This document shows positions 8,007 through 17,185 of a stretch of DNA of 64,000 bases, one piece after another. Position 1 is the stretch's first letter. Every line of letters starts with the position of its first letter. Below the pieces are notes generated by a model. The model searched no databases. It saw only the letters and a list, made by a program, of their open reading frames with translations, and had not been told where the DNA came from. The position numbers and the translations under genes were made by a program. Origin of the DNA: Sediminibacterium sp. (lineage in GTDB: Bacteria > Bacteroidota > Bacteroidia > Chitinophagales > Chitinophagaceae); contig NZ_JAHVAA010000014.1 in the NCBI RefSeq assembly GCF_019264485.1, positions 496,001 through 560,000 of the forward strand, given 5' to 3'.

Positions 8007-11000
8007 CTATGCGTGTTCTGCTTCTTTTTTTGCTTCATGCTTTCCTTCACCATGCGCCGATTCTGTATTACGTACTTTGGCCAAGTAAGTAACACCTGGT
8101 AATACATGCAGTTGCTCGAGCACATAAAACTGACGGTTCGGATTCTCTGTTCTCACCATGGTGATGGCGCTATGTTTATCATTGGCATTACCAAATGTGA
8201 TGGCGTTGGTTGGACATGCCTGCTGACAGGCTACTTTAACATCACTGTCAACCAATGGTCTGCTGTCTTTCTTCGCTTTCAGTTTGCTTTCCTGTAAACG
8301 CTGTACGCAGAATGAACATTTCTCAATCACACCACGTGAACGTACTGTAACATCAGGGTTCAGTACCATTCGGGTAAGATCATCATTCATGTTCATTACC
8401 ACATCATTTACATGACCTTCCTGGTTATTCGGGAAACTGTCTGAACCAGTATAATCAGCCCAGTTAAAACGACGTACTTTATACGGACAGTTGTTGGCAC
8501 AATACCTTGTACCGATACAACGGTTATAAGTCATCTGGTTAATACCTTCTGAACTGTGGTTGGTAGCAGCCACCGGACAAACGTTCTCACAAGGAGCATT
8601 GTCGCAGTGCTGACACATGAGTGGCTGGAATACTACATTCGGATTATCCATATCGCCACTGTAATAACGGTCGATACGTAACCAATGCATTTCATGACCG
8701 CGTAATACTTCGGGTTTACCTACTACAGAAACGTTGTTTTCTGCATTACAAGCCACAACGCAGGCTCCACAACCATTACAGGTATTCAGGTCAACACTCA
8801 TACCCCATTTAATGCCCGGTCTGTCATAAACCGGATAAATGGTACCCTGACTTTCAAATTTCTCCAGTCCACCCCATGGTTTCAACTCATGATCACGCTC
8901 TTCACGAATTTCGGTTGGATGTTTTTTATAATCAGCCAGTGTCAGTTCTTTCATTACCTCGGTACGGTTACCCTGTGTGGTATCGTAACGGTTATGTGTT
9001 TGTGTTAAGGCAACAGGATATTTTTCACCTGTTACAGTAATCTCAACGCTATTATTACTGTAGCTCACCACACCATTGCTGAGTGTAGCCAGCGGGAAGG
9101 CATTTTTACCAACACCTGCTGCAGCTTTACCAATATTATTGCTACGGCCATATCCTACGGCGATACCGATGGTATCAGGATGTGTACCGGGTATGATTAA
9201 TACAGGCAATGAAATTTCTTTACCAGCTACAGAAACCTTCACTACTTTTTTAGGAGGATTTACTTCATAAGCATCTGCCTGACCACCATTGTTCAGGTCA
9301 ATATCTAAAATGGTTCTGGCCAGCGCAGGAGATACAATTACGTAGTTATCCCAGGTAGCGCGTGTAACCGGATCAGGTAATTCCTGTAACCATGGGTTCG
9401 AAGCACCCTGGCCTGCACCGATACCTACTTTTTCGTAGAGTACCAGTTCATATTTACCACCTTTTTTACCTGAAGTAGCAGCGGCAACTGCAGCACCTAC
9501 AGCGGCACCACTAAAGGTTCCGGGTTTGGTAGCCGATTCGCCTATGCTGATCACACCATCCTGCAGGGCTTTATCCCAGCCAGATTGTCCGCCCAGTTTA
9601 GCGCTCCAGAAATTTTTCAGGTAAGCGAGATAATCAGAAGTATTACCACTCCATTTCAGCAGGCTGTCTTGCCACTGACGGGTTTTAAATAAAGGATAGA
9701 TCGTAGGCTGAATGAAAGAGAAATGACCTGTTTTTGCTTCAGCATCACCCCAGCTTTCGAGGAAATGATGATCAGGAGCAACAATCTTACACAGTTCAGC
9801 AGTTTCATCCACTTTAGCAGCAAATGAAACAGTTGTTTTTACTTTTTTCAGTCCTGCTTTAAATTTCTCCGCATCATACCATGTATAAGCAGGATTAGCG
9901 CCATAAACGAGAAGGGTATTCACCGCACCTGCATTCATGTCTTCTACCAGTTTCACAAAATCTGCATCTACACCAGCACGCTGGTGATCGAGCACACCCC
10001 AGTTAATGGTAGTTCCACCGGCACCGATGGCATTATTGATAGCATTTACTATCACCTGAATATTTACATCATTGCTTCCGGCCACTACTAATGCAGCGCC
10101 TTTATTTTCATTCAATGCTTTGGCAGCTTTTTCGATACCTGCTTTCAGTTTGGCATCGCTGATACCACTAACACCCTGACCATTTACTGCGCTTAATAAA
10201 GCAGCAGCGATAGCAGCGGTTTCAGAAGGGCGATGCAGGTATTTTTCATCGGCATTAGAACCGGTCATGGAAGCAACAGATTCGAAATGAATATGCTTGC
10301 TCATGCTTGGGTTCTTCTCATCAATTTTTTTACCTGCTGCGTATTGTCTGGCAAATTCAACCGGGCTCAGCCAGGTTCCGAGGAAATCGGCACCCAGACT
10401 CACAATGGCTTTTGCATTTTCGAAATGATAAGAAGGAATGCCACGAACACCATAAGTAGCTTCATTGGCCTGAATCATAGCGCTGTATGAAACAGCATCA
10501 TATGTTACATGGCGGCTACCAGGATATTTAGAAAGAAATTCTGCAATTACAGCTTTGGTAGAAGGAGAAGTAACGGTGCTGGTAAGAATTACCACATTAC
10601 CTCCAATACCCGCAGCAACCGCTTTATCAACCGCCTCAAAAGTTACTTCCTTACCATCGATGGTAGGAAAACGTAAACGGGCTGTATCATATAAATCCAA
10701 CACAGCAGCCTGAACACGGGCAGATGTACCACCTTTTGTGATCGGACTGAGGTCGTTACCTTCAATTTTAATGGGACGGCCATCGCGCACTTTGGCCAGG
10801 ATACTTACCACATCACCATCCTGAACATAGGTAGTAGCATAGTAGTTGGAAATACCCGGAACAATATCCTCTGGTTTATTGGCAAAGGGAATGGCTTTCT
10901 TAACCGGCATTTCGCAACTCGCAGCTACAGCAGCAGCGGCGGTGCTAAAGCCCAGGTATTTCAGAAAGTCTCTGCGGGGAGCAGCAGTTTCCATGAAGCT

Positions 11001-11114
11001 CTTGCTCTCATCAGCTACAAATGGAAGCTCATCCTTGAATTCGTCTTTTACTTCTTTATTGTAAGCCTCAGACTGATTCAGCTCTCCAAAACTTTGCCAG
11101 TACTTTTTTTCCAT
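8007..11114 (-). CDS. actB: Alternative complex III subunit ActB (molybdopterin-like domain fused to iron-sulfur domain)
   Basis: 1035 residues. A molybdopterin-oxidoreductase-like N-terminal domain (about residues 50-730) is fused to a four-cluster ferredoxin domain (about 770-1000). A twin-arginine signal (RRDFLKYLGFSTAAAAVAASC) directs folded export; the trailing Cys may be lipidated. The iron-sulfur ligands are visible as CNGCGACVVAC, CQHCDNAPCENVC, CIGTRYCANNC, CSFC and CQQAC. The Mo-type domain has no Cys or Sec in a cofactor-ligand context, in line with the known absence of molybdopterin in ActB. It acts as the periplasmic electron wire between the quinol site and the ActA hemes. Ala/Gly-rich runs are common in the middle. 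Confidence 0.96.
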   Translation of the reverse strand: MEKKYWQSFGELNQSEAYNKEVKDEFKDELPFVADESKSFMETAAPRRDFLKYLGFSTAAAAVAASCEMPVKKAIPFANKPEDIVPGISNYYATTYVQDGDVVSILAKVRDGRPIKIEGNDLSPITKGGTSARVQAAVLDLYDTARLRFPTIDGKEVTFEAVDKAVAAGIGGNVVILTSTVTSPSTKAVIAEFLSKYPGSRHVTYDAVSYSAMIQANEATYGVRGIPSYHFENAKAIVSLGADFLGTWLSPVEFARQYAAGKKIDEKNPSMSKHIHFESVASMTGSNADEKYLHRPSETAAIAAALLSAVNGQGVSGISDAKLKAGIEKAAKALNENKGAALVVAGSNDVNIQVIVNAINNAIGAGGTTINWGVLDHQRAGVDADFVKLVEDMNAGAVNTLLVYGANPAYTWYDAEKFKAGLKKVKTTVSFAAKVDETAELCKIVAPDHHFLESWGDAEAKTGHFSFIQPTIYPLFKTRQWQDSLLKWSGNTSDYLAYLKNFWSAKLGGQSGWDKALQDGVISIGESATKPGTFSGAAVGAAVAAATSGKKGGKYELVLYEKVGIGAGQGASNPWLQELPDPVTRATWDNYVIVSPALARTILDIDLNNGGQADAYEVNPPKKVVKVSVAGKEISLPVLIIPGTHPDTIGIAVGYGRSNNIGKAAAGVGKNAFPLATLSNGVVSYSNNSVEITVTGEKYPVALTQTHNRYDTTQGNRTEVMKELTLADYKKHPTEIREERDHELKPWGGLEKFESQGTIYPVYDRPGIKWGMSVDLNTCNGCGACVVACNAENNVSVVGKPEVLRGHEMHWLRIDRYYSGDMDNPNVVFQPLMCQHCDNAPCENVCPVAATNHSSEGINQMTYNRCIGTRYCANNCPYKVRRFNWADYTGSDSFPNNQEGHVNDVVMNMNDDLTRMVLNPDVTVRSRGVIEKCSFCVQRLQESKLKAKKDSRPLVDSDVKVACQQACPTNAITFGNANDKHSAITMVRTENPNRQFYVLEQLHVLPGVTYLAKVRNTESAHGEGKHEAKKEAEHA

Positions 11115-11379
11115 CTTGTTAATTTGAAAATTTGGAAATTTGGAAATTTGGAAATGGATTATTTCCGCTTAAACTAATTTCCTTTCGTTACAATTTCAAT
11201 ATGTCAATTTGAAAATTTGTGAATTTGAAAATTTGTGAATTTTCAACCCCCAATCCTCATTTTTACCGCTTGCTTAGTCATTATTGTTTTAAAAACCGAA
11301 GGTTTTGAAAATCTGAACCTGCTTCATTTTCTCCAAATGAGTCCTGCGGACAAATTTCCAAATCTCCAGATTTCCAAAT
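11115..11379. repeat. AAATTTGG-word repeat region between actA and actB
   Basis: This 265-nt gap is the longest in the act operon and holds no gene. It contains three GGAAATTT units next to the actB start (about 11118-11155), four AATTTGAAAATTTGTG-type units (11204-11250), a GTCCTGCGGAC hairpin (11340-11350), and CCAAATTT/CCAAATCTCC words running into the actA stop codon at 11380. The outer arms are complementary, so the whole gap can fold back on itself. Confidence 0.78.
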
Positions 11380-12645
11380 TTAATAGTGACATTTCTGACA
11401 CTCAGTTCCGCCAATCGCTTCCACAGTAACACCTTTGGTGCTATCCATTTTCCCACTCTTCAGGTCCTGATGGTATTTTTCATAAATGCTATAGAAACCA
11501 TTGTCTTTAAACTGTACCTGTGTTTCGCGGTGACAGTTGATACACCAACCCATGCTCAGGTCGGAAAACTGTTTTACTTCACCCATTTTCTGGATTTCAC
11601 CATGACAGGTCTGACACTCTACTTTACCTGCTTTTACGTGTTGTGCGTGGTTAAAGTATACATGATCAGGCAGGTTGTGAATACGAACCCACTCAATTGG
11701 TTTTGCTTTGGAAGGATCCCAGGGTTTACCGGGCTCAAAACCTGCGTATTTATATAATTTCTGGATTTCTGCTGTACCATTTACTTCTTCTCCAGACTCA
11801 GTATACATTTTTTCGCCACCGTACTCATTGATCGACATATGACAGTTCATACACACATTCACAGAAGGAATAGTGGCTTGTTTGCCCTGGTATACACCGG
11901 TATGACAGTACTGACAGTTGATCTGATTGATACCGGCATGTACTTTATGTGAGTAGTAAATAGGTTGTTCGGGCTGGTATTCTTTGCTACGACCCAGTGC
12001 CATAGCACCTTTTGAAGTGAGATAACCACCCACTACAAATAATACCACAGTAATCATAGCGATATAACTCTTGTTTCTCCAGAAAGGAACAGGCTCAACT
12101 GAGGCATGACCTTCACGCTCATCGGCCAGTTTTTTCAGGTTGGCATTCACCTGCAAGAGAATAAGGGCAACCACTGCCAGAATAAGGGTGAGGATACCAA
12201 ATAATAAGGTATTGTCGCTTTCAGAAGCGGCTGCAGCATTGGGGTCTCCTGCCGCGGCACCGGCAGCTGCGCCTGCACCAGGGGCTGGAACAGAGCCGAT
12301 ATATTTCAAAATGGCACCAATTTCTTCGTCAGTCAGACTGGGAAACTGGTTCATCGCAACCTTACCCCATGTATTATAGAGGTCATTAGCGTACTTATCG
12401 CCTGTTTTCAGGAAAGCGGCACTATTCCTGATCCAGGAATAGAGATTGGCTTTATTGGGCCAACGATCTTCCACACCCGCAAGGGCCGGACCAGTAGAAG
12501 GCTTATGTACGGCGTGACAGGTTCCGCAATTCGTATTGAAGAGGGTTTTACCATCTTGCGCCGAAACTGTATTCACTACTGAAAAACCCAAGAAAAGGAG
12601 TGCACTGAGCAGGCAGGTCTTGGTTATGCGTCTAAAAGATATCAT
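11380..12645 (-). CDS. actA: Alternative complex III subunit ActA (multiheme cytochrome c with N-terminal monoheme domain)
   Basis: 421 residues from the ATG at 12645. Six CxxCH heme sites are visible: CGTCH in a class I cytochrome c-like domain near the N-terminus, then after a transmembrane helix (about NTLLFGILTLILAVVALILL) and a second one (YIAMITVVLFVVGGYL) the pentaheme set CQYCH, CMNCH, CQTCH, CINCH and CQKCH. The signal peptide MISFRRITKTCLLSALLFLG...SAQ supports this start. The open frame extends 24 codons further to 12717, but that would start upstream of the predicted promoter -7 box. A Gly/Ala/Pro-rich linker (PAPGAGAAAGAAAGDPNAAA) joins the two parts. First gene of the act-cta operon. 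Confidence 0.94.
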   Translation of the reverse strand: MISFRRITKTCLLSALLFLGFSVVNTVSAQDGKTLFNTNCGTCHAVHKPSTGPALAGVEDRWPNKANLYSWIRNSAAFLKTGDKYANDLYNTWGKVAMNQFPSLTDEEIGAILKYIGSVPAPGAGAAAGAAAGDPNAAAASESDNTLLFGILTLILAVVALILLQVNANLKKLADEREGHASVEPVPFWRNKSYIAMITVVLFVVGGYLTSKGAMALGRSKEYQPEQPIYYSHKVHAGINQINCQYCHTGVYQGKQATIPSVNVCMNCHMSINEYGGEKMYTESGEEVNGTAEIQKLYKYAGFEPGKPWDPSKAKPIEWVRIHNLPDHVYFNHAQHVKAGKVECQTCHGEIQKMGEVKQFSDLSMGWCINCHRETQVQFKDNGFYSIYEKYHQDLKSGKMDSTKGVTVEAIGGTECQKCHY

Positions 12646-12692
12646 ATACACAAACGTGGTTCTTGGTGTGGAAAAATATCCGTGAACGGCTG

Positions 12693-12724
12693 CAAAAATA
12701 TGACACGATGCTGACAAAAACCAA
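12693..12724 (-). promoter_or_regulatory. Predicted promoter of the act-cta operon
   Basis: On the minus strand a perfect Bacteroidota -7 box, TATTTTTG (12700-12693, consensus TAnnTTTG), follows a TTG (12724-12722) at 21 nt. Transcription would start near 12687, about 42 nt before the actA ATG at 12645. Confidence 0.65.
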
Positions 12725-12878
12725 ACCTTGCGGATTTTTTTTTATCCTTATCTGGCTTGTGTTTCAGCGAATTGGCGCATATAAGGCATGACGAATGTCA
12801 TACTTTTAAACAAATTCATTGAATGAAGTTCAAAATCATAAAATTGATCTTCATGCAAACAGAGAATGTTAGAAACAA

Positions 12879-12922
12879 GCCACAGATTCACAGATTAAAA
12901 AAGAAATCTGTGAATCTGTGGC
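12879..12922. repeat. CACAGATT-word hairpin
   Basis: A perfect 18-bp stem (12879-12896 with 12905-12922, GCCACAGATTCACAGATT) with an 8-nt A-rich loop. It is followed by TAAAAAATCACCTATCGC, which also follows the CACAGAG hairpin at 17759-17854, so the two elements share a flank and probably an origin. The rest of the 329-nt gap 12646-12974 holds the act promoter and nothing else I can recognise. Confidence 0.85.
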
Positions 12923-12974
12923 TAAAAAATCACCTATCGCAATTTTCCTCCCCTTTTTATCGCATTTTTGAGCC

Positions 12975-14009
12975 ATGTTTCGTCGCCTGAAAGAGAAATG
13001 GGGTTTAAACTGGCCCCGGTTTATACTGGTTTTCACCACTTTTGCCCTCGGCGGCAGCCTTTGCGGCTATACCGGCAAACGTATTATAGCCCTTTTACCC
13101 GTCGAAAAAGGGGTTCTCTTTTATATTATATATATACTACTTGTAACCCTTATCTGGCCCATTTGTGTGTTAGCGGTCAGCATTCCCATGGGGCAGTTTC
13201 CTTTTTTTAGAAATTATCTCATTAAAATGTGGCGGAGAATCACAGGGAGAAATGTGAAGGGTGAATGGTCAATGGTGAATGGTGAAAGTGAAAAATCAAA
13301 GGGGAAAGGGGAAGAAGTAGTCCATGGTCCATGGTCCATGGTCCTCCGACAGGAGTCCTTTGGACATGAGCTACCCTCAAATCCGACATCCGAGATCCGA
13401 CATCCCAACATCCGCATTGCTCTTTTCGCCTCCGGCGCCGGTTCGAATGCTGCCAAAATCATAACCCATCTAAAAAATCATTCCACCATACAGGTTTCTT
13501 TGGTGGTTTGTAATAAACCCGGAGCCGGTGTTATTCAGATAGCAACCGATAATAATGTTCCGGTACTGATGATTGAAAAGGAAAAATTCTTTCGCGGCAA
13601 CGCATATGTAGATGAGATTAAACAGCGCAGTGGCATTGACTTTATTGTATTGGCTGGTTTTCTCTGGAAAATACCTCCGGCACTCATAGAAGCCTACCCC
13701 AACCGTATCATCAATATACACCCAGCCCTACTGCCAAAATATGGTGGCAAAGGCATGTATGGCATGCATGTTCATGAAGCTGTAATTGCAGCAGGCGAAA
13801 AAGAAAGCGGTATTACTATTCATTATGTAAACGAAAAGTTCGATGAAGGCGAACACATTTTCCAGGCCCGCTGCGAAATAACAACAACCGATACGCCAGA
13901 AACCCTGGCGCAAAAAATTCACGAACTGGAACACAGGTATTTTCCGCAGGTAGTTGAGCAGGTGGTAGTACAGTCCGAAAGACCGGAAGTCCGGAAGTCC
14001 GGAAGTTGA
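12975..14009 (+). CDS. purN: DUF6787-like membrane domain fused in frame to phosphoribosylglycinamide formyltransferase (PurN)
   Basis: 344 residues in one frame. Residues 1-93 form a small membrane protein with two or three helices of the kind I would assign to DUF6787. Residues 94-144 are a linker encoded by word-repeat DNA. Residues 145-337 are a full GAR transformylase, which adds a formyl group from 10-formyl-THF in purine synthesis: ALFASGAGSNA (phosphate/GAR binding), NIHPALLPKYGG (catalytic Asn and His) and the FDEGE segment (catalytic Asp). The last seven residues (PEVRKSGS end) come from another repeat. PurN normally begins right before NIRIALFASG, but no ATG is there. An in-frame ATG at 13338 (MVLRQESF) could start a free PurN inside the repeat. 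Either a true fusion or two overlapping products. Confidence 0.85.
   Translation: MFRRLKEKWGLNWPRFILVFTTFALGGSLCGYTGKRIIALLPVEKGVLFYIIYILLVTLIWPICVLAVSIPMGQFPFFRNYLIKMWRRITGRNVKGEWSMVNGESEKSKGKGEEVVHGPWSMVLRQESFGHELPSNPTSEIRHPNIRIALFASGAGSNAAKIITHLKNHSTIQVSLVVCNKPGAGVIQIATDNNVPVLMIEKEKFFRGNAYVDEIKQRSGIDFIVLAGFLWKIPPALIEAYPNRIINIHPALLPKYGGKGMYGMHVHEAVIAAGEKESGITIHYVNEKFDEGEHIFQARCEITTTDTPETLAQKIHELEHRYFPQVVEQVVVQSERPEVRKSGS
13254..13412. repeat. Repeat-derived linker inside the DUF6787-purN frame
   Basis: Four word repeats in a row: GGTGAATGGTCAATGGTGAATGG (13259-13282 region), GGGGAAAGGGG, three copies of GGTCCAT (13320-13343), a GGAGTCCTTTGGAC hairpin, and ATCCGACATCCGAGATCCGACATCC (13380-13404 region). 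The same words occur in non-coding gaps at 7892-7923 and 20162-20963, yet here they are translated. Confidence 0.8.
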
Positions 14010-14112
14010 GGAATTCAGGTATCGCAAGCACCGTTATTATCTATTACAAAAGAATTCATTACCCGAGAACACATCTTCGGACTTACCGACTTCCGGTCTT
14101 TCGGACTTCTCA
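13976..14112. repeat. CCGGAAGT-word inverted repeat after purN
   Basis: The left arm (about 13978-14006) has three CCGGAAGT units, which encode the last purN residues and its stop codon. The right arm (14078-14110) has GACTTCCGG and TCGGACTTC units in opposite orientation. Gap 14010-14236 otherwise shows no gene. Confidence 0.78.
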
Positions 14113-14236
14113 CCTGCTTCGCTTGCAAATACCAATTATTCTTCCGAAATTTAAGAATAAACAGGTCTTATTCATCGCCAGGCATTTTCCGATCGCATGA
14201 GGTAGTACAGTTTTAACAACACTAAAACCTTTCGAT

Positions 14237-14674
14237 ATGGAAACCGGAACTTCCCCTTACCAGTACAGTATGGCCACCCGTGGCATATTGGGTGGTTTAT
14301 TCGTAGGTATCGGCACTACAGTCATCAATCTTGCATTTGATCTCATTTACCGAAAGGTAACGGGATATGAATTTGCAGAGTGGGTAAACATCAATTCCAT
14401 TATTTATTTTACCATACCTACGCTTATTGCTGCGGGCATTGTATATGCAGCTATGGTAGAGTACCTGAAAAAAGGTGCTATGCTTTATACCTTACTCTGT
14501 ATTTGTCTTGTAACCATTGTAGCATTCATTCCCCTCGGTCCTAATATGATGCCTACCGGCGATCCGTTACCTGCCAGCGCCAGAGGACTTACCCTCGGCG
14601 TTGAAATCATCACCGGCATCTCCGGTTGTTTCGCACTCCCTTATTTTGCCAAACACCCGGATGTGTGGGGCTGA
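14237..14674 (+). CDS. Small four-helix membrane protein of unknown function
   Basis: 145 residues with four hydrophobic segments (about 16-38, 52-75, 82-102 and 118-135). It starts with a short polar METGTSPYQYS and contains a Gly-rich first helix (RGILGGLFVGIGTTV). I do not recognise a family; it resembles the many short integral proteins in Bacteroidota. The start at 14237 is the first ATG and the gene ends 3 nt before a repeat hairpin that probably terminates it. It is convergent with the TonB-type barrel gene. No function can be given from sequence. Confidence 0.75.
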   Translation: METGTSPYQYSMATRGILGGLFVGIGTTVINLAFDLIYRKVTGYEFAEWVNINSIIYFTIPTLIAAGIVYAAMVEYLKKGAMLYTLLCICLVTIVAFIPLGPNMMPTGDPLPASARGLTLGVEIITGISGCFALPYFAKHPDVWG

Positions 14675-14676
14675 GA

Positions 14677-14762
14677 AAATAAGGAATAGGAAACATGAAA
14701 TAAGAAATCAGGAAGTGGAATACTCCTTTACTTTCTCATTTCATGTTTCCTATTCCTTATTT
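14677..14762. repeat. AAATAAGGAA-word hairpin between convergent genes
   Basis: A 25-bp perfect stem: 14677-14701 pairs with 14738-14762 (AAATAAGGAATAGGAAACAT and complement). It lies between the stops of the four-helix protein and the TonB-type barrel, so it can act as a two-way terminator. A related element begins with the same AAATAAGGAA at 17376. Confidence 0.85.
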
Positions 14763-14776
14763 CTTCTTCTTTATTC

Positions 14777-17185
14777 CTACAGCTCTACTCTTCGCATTTC
14801 TTCTGTGGCAGATTTCTGGCGGGTTGTTTTGCTGTTTTTGCCGAAGCGATAGGAGAAGGATAATGTGAACACACGGCTGTCTCGTCTTACAATAAAGTAT
14901 TCTTCTGCATCTTTAAAATCAGTCAGCCCCTCCATCCAGTTTGTTTTAAAAATATCGCGGGCAGAAAAGCGCAGTGTGCCATTGTTTTTCATTACCGGCA
15001 TCGATAAGCCGGCATTTAATTGACCGAATGGGTACAACAGTTCCTGTAAATCGTTACGTGATCGACCTGTATATGAACCCGAGATTTCACCACTTATTTT
15101 TTTACTGATTCGAAACTGATTGTTCATATTCAGTGTAAGTTGTGAAACATCGGAGCGATAATTGTTCCACACATAACCAATCAGTTTTTTATAGGTATAA
15201 ATAGCTTCCGTATTCAACGACCACCATTTGGCGGGTTTAATGGTAAGCATTGTTGAAAAAGTATAGTTGTGCATACGCCCTACATTACCCTGTGTGTACA
15301 CCAGCGTACCATCAGGATCGGTTAGAAACAACTGCGAGAAATAATCTTTGATGAGTGAATAAGAGAACGTTGTATGCAGCAACTGTTTATACTGGTGCGA
15401 TAATTCAAAGTTCCAGGTAAACTGTGGTCTGAAAAAAGGATTGCCTCTTTCGAGTGTGTATTTATTGATAATGTTTACAAATGGATTTAGTCGCTGAAAA
15501 TTGGGACGGTCAATACGGCGGCCTACAGAGAATGAAAATGTATGTATTGAGTCTGCTTCCCAGGTAACAAAACCCGATGGAAAGAAACCATCATAATTTC
15601 TGCTGAACGAAGAATCCTTTACCACAATATTACCCAACTGGTGCGCATCGTAATGTGTGTATTCATAACGCAGGCCAGCCTGTACTGTCAGCCTCTTAAA
15701 CTTTTGTTCATACATACCAAATGCAGCGTGTATTTTTTCACCATAAACAAAATGGTTGCTCTTCGCATAGTCTGGTCGCCATAAACCGTTGTTAACACTT
15801 ACTACATACCCAGCATCATTGTCGGTATCGATCTTCGAAGTTTTAACACCAGCTTCCAGCTTCCCGTTTCTTCCCATATCCTGTGTATAATTACTGTTCA
15901 CAGAAAATATTTTGATGAAGGAAGGAATATTACCCAATGTACCAATGGTATAACCCTGTGCACCGGGCCGGTCGCTCTGAAAATATTGTTCATTGTTTAA
16001 ATCGTATCGTGCTGCATCGGCATCGATGGTTAGTTGTTGTGTTTTCGAAAGTTTGTGACGCGAGCCGATACTAATGGCACCAGTTGTAAACCTGTTCTCC
16101 GAATTAGAAGACGTATATATAGAAGAATCGATGGTTCTGGATGGCGATAACCAGTCAGCAGTAGCTGTGTTACGGGCTTTACGGTTGATGAGTGAACCAG
16201 AGAATGAGAATACAAAACTGAGTTTATCAGTTGCCGCAAATTCAGTTCCATATTTAATGGTATTGTTCAGGTTCGTGTTATTGAAAAAAGTAGGCTGTTC
16301 AAGAATGGCGATAGGGGATCTCGCTGCATCAAAATAGGTGCGCAGTGCATAGATGGGCATTCTTGTTTTGGCATAGTTAATACCGTAGGAGAAATAATGA
16401 ATCCATTTATTCTTCCTGTAGTTGAGTAAAAGAGAATTATTGGTACGCGGATGCATCCCCATTGCAGCAGCCATGGTAAGATTACCATTAAAGCCGATCT
16501 GTTTTATTTTCTTTGTTTTGATATTGATGATACCTGAATTACCGGCTGCATCGTATTTAGCAGATGGACTTGTTATCAATTCTATTTTTTCAACCTGCGA
16601 AGTATTCATCGAACTGAGCAGACTGATCAAATCGGCTCCCTGCAGGTAAGTAGGTTTATCATCAATCAACACCAGTACACCCGATTTATTCCGAAGGCTG
16701 ATACCGTTATTACGGTCGATCATTACACCTGGCGATTTCTCCAGCAGCTCTACAACGGTGGTGCCGTTATTGGTGGGCGAGGCATCGGGATTTACAATCA
16801 GCTTACCCTGCTCACGCTGAATAAAAGGTTTGGATGATTGTACGGTAACCTGTGCCAGTTCAGAAACAATTGGCTTTAGTTTGATATCAAGATACAGGTC
16901 TGCATTTGCAACCACTACATTCTTTATTCGCTGAGGTTCATACCCTGTAAAAGAAGCGGCAATTTCATAAGTACCAGCTTTCACATTCGCGATAAGGGCT
17001 TCGCCATTTTTTTTACTGATGGCAGTACCTGTTTTATTTTCTTTCTCAAACAAATCCACCACAGCACTTTCTATTGGCAGTTGTTTTTCATCTGAAACTT
17101 TGATGATGATATTATAATTCTGCGCCAACAAAGTTGTTGAAGCAACAAAAACACCTAGCATTAAACCAATGATTCTTTTTTTCAT
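14777..17185 (-). CDS. TonB-dependent-receptor-like outer-membrane beta-barrel protein with CarboxypepD_reg domain
   Basis: About 802 residues from the ATG at 17185; the signal peptide MKKRIIGLMLGVFVASTTLLAQ supports this over the upstream ATG at 17242. After the signal a carboxypeptidase regulatory-like domain (about 20-105) and a plug-like region (QREQGKLIVNPDASPTNNGT, then GVMIDRNNGISLRNKSGVLV) lead into a C-terminal beta-barrel ending in a terminal strand VFTLSFSYRFGK. This matches the outer-membrane beta-barrel family common in Bacteroidota. No SusD or obvious TonB-box partner is adjacent, so the substrate is unknown; it may be a transporter or an adhesin-like barrel. Confidence 0.86.
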   Translation of the reverse strand: MKKRIIGLMLGVFVASTTLLAQNYNIIIKVSDEKQLPIESAVVDLFEKENKTGTAISKKNGEALIANVKAGTYEIAASFTGYEPQRIKNVVVANADLYLDIKLKPIVSELAQVTVQSSKPFIQREQGKLIVNPDASPTNNGTTVVELLEKSPGVMIDRNNGISLRNKSGVLVLIDDKPTYLQGADLISLLSSMNTSQVEKIELITSPSAKYDAAGNSGIINIKTKKIKQIGFNGNLTMAAAMGMHPRTNNSLLLNYRKNKWIHYFSYGINYAKTRMPIYALRTYFDAARSPIAILEQPTFFNNTNLNNTIKYGTEFAATDKLSFVFSFSGSLINRKARNTATADWLSPSRTIDSSIYTSSNSENRFTTGAISIGSRHKLSKTQQLTIDADAARYDLNNEQYFQSDRPGAQGYTIGTLGNIPSFIKIFSVNSNYTQDMGRNGKLEAGVKTSKIDTDNDAGYVVSVNNGLWRPDYAKSNHFVYGEKIHAAFGMYEQKFKRLTVQAGLRYEYTHYDAHQLGNIVVKDSSFSRNYDGFFPSGFVTWEADSIHTFSFSVGRRIDRPNFQRLNPFVNIINKYTLERGNPFFRPQFTWNFELSHQYKQLLHTTFSYSLIKDYFSQLFLTDPDGTLVYTQGNVGRMHNYTFSTMLTIKPAKWWSLNTEAIYTYKKLIGYVWNNYRSDVSQLTLNMNNQFRISKKISGEISGSYTGRSRNDLQELLYPFGQLNAGLSMPVMKNNGTLRFSARDIFKTNWMEGLTDFKDAEEYFIVRRDSRVFTLSFSYRFGKNSKTTRQKSATEEMRRVEL

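Noticed and set aside
8007..11114. ActB as an active molybdenum enzyme
   Set aside because: No Cys, Sec or Asp ligand is seen in a cofactor context, and ActB proteins are known not to bind molybdopterin.
12646..12717. N-terminal extension of actA to 12717
   Set aside because: It would remove the signal peptide from the start and begin upstream of the predicted -7 box.
14601..14852. 83-residue plus-strand frame
   Set aside because: It overlaps the four-helix gene, the hairpin and the TonB-type barrel in the wrong frame; it is a shadow.
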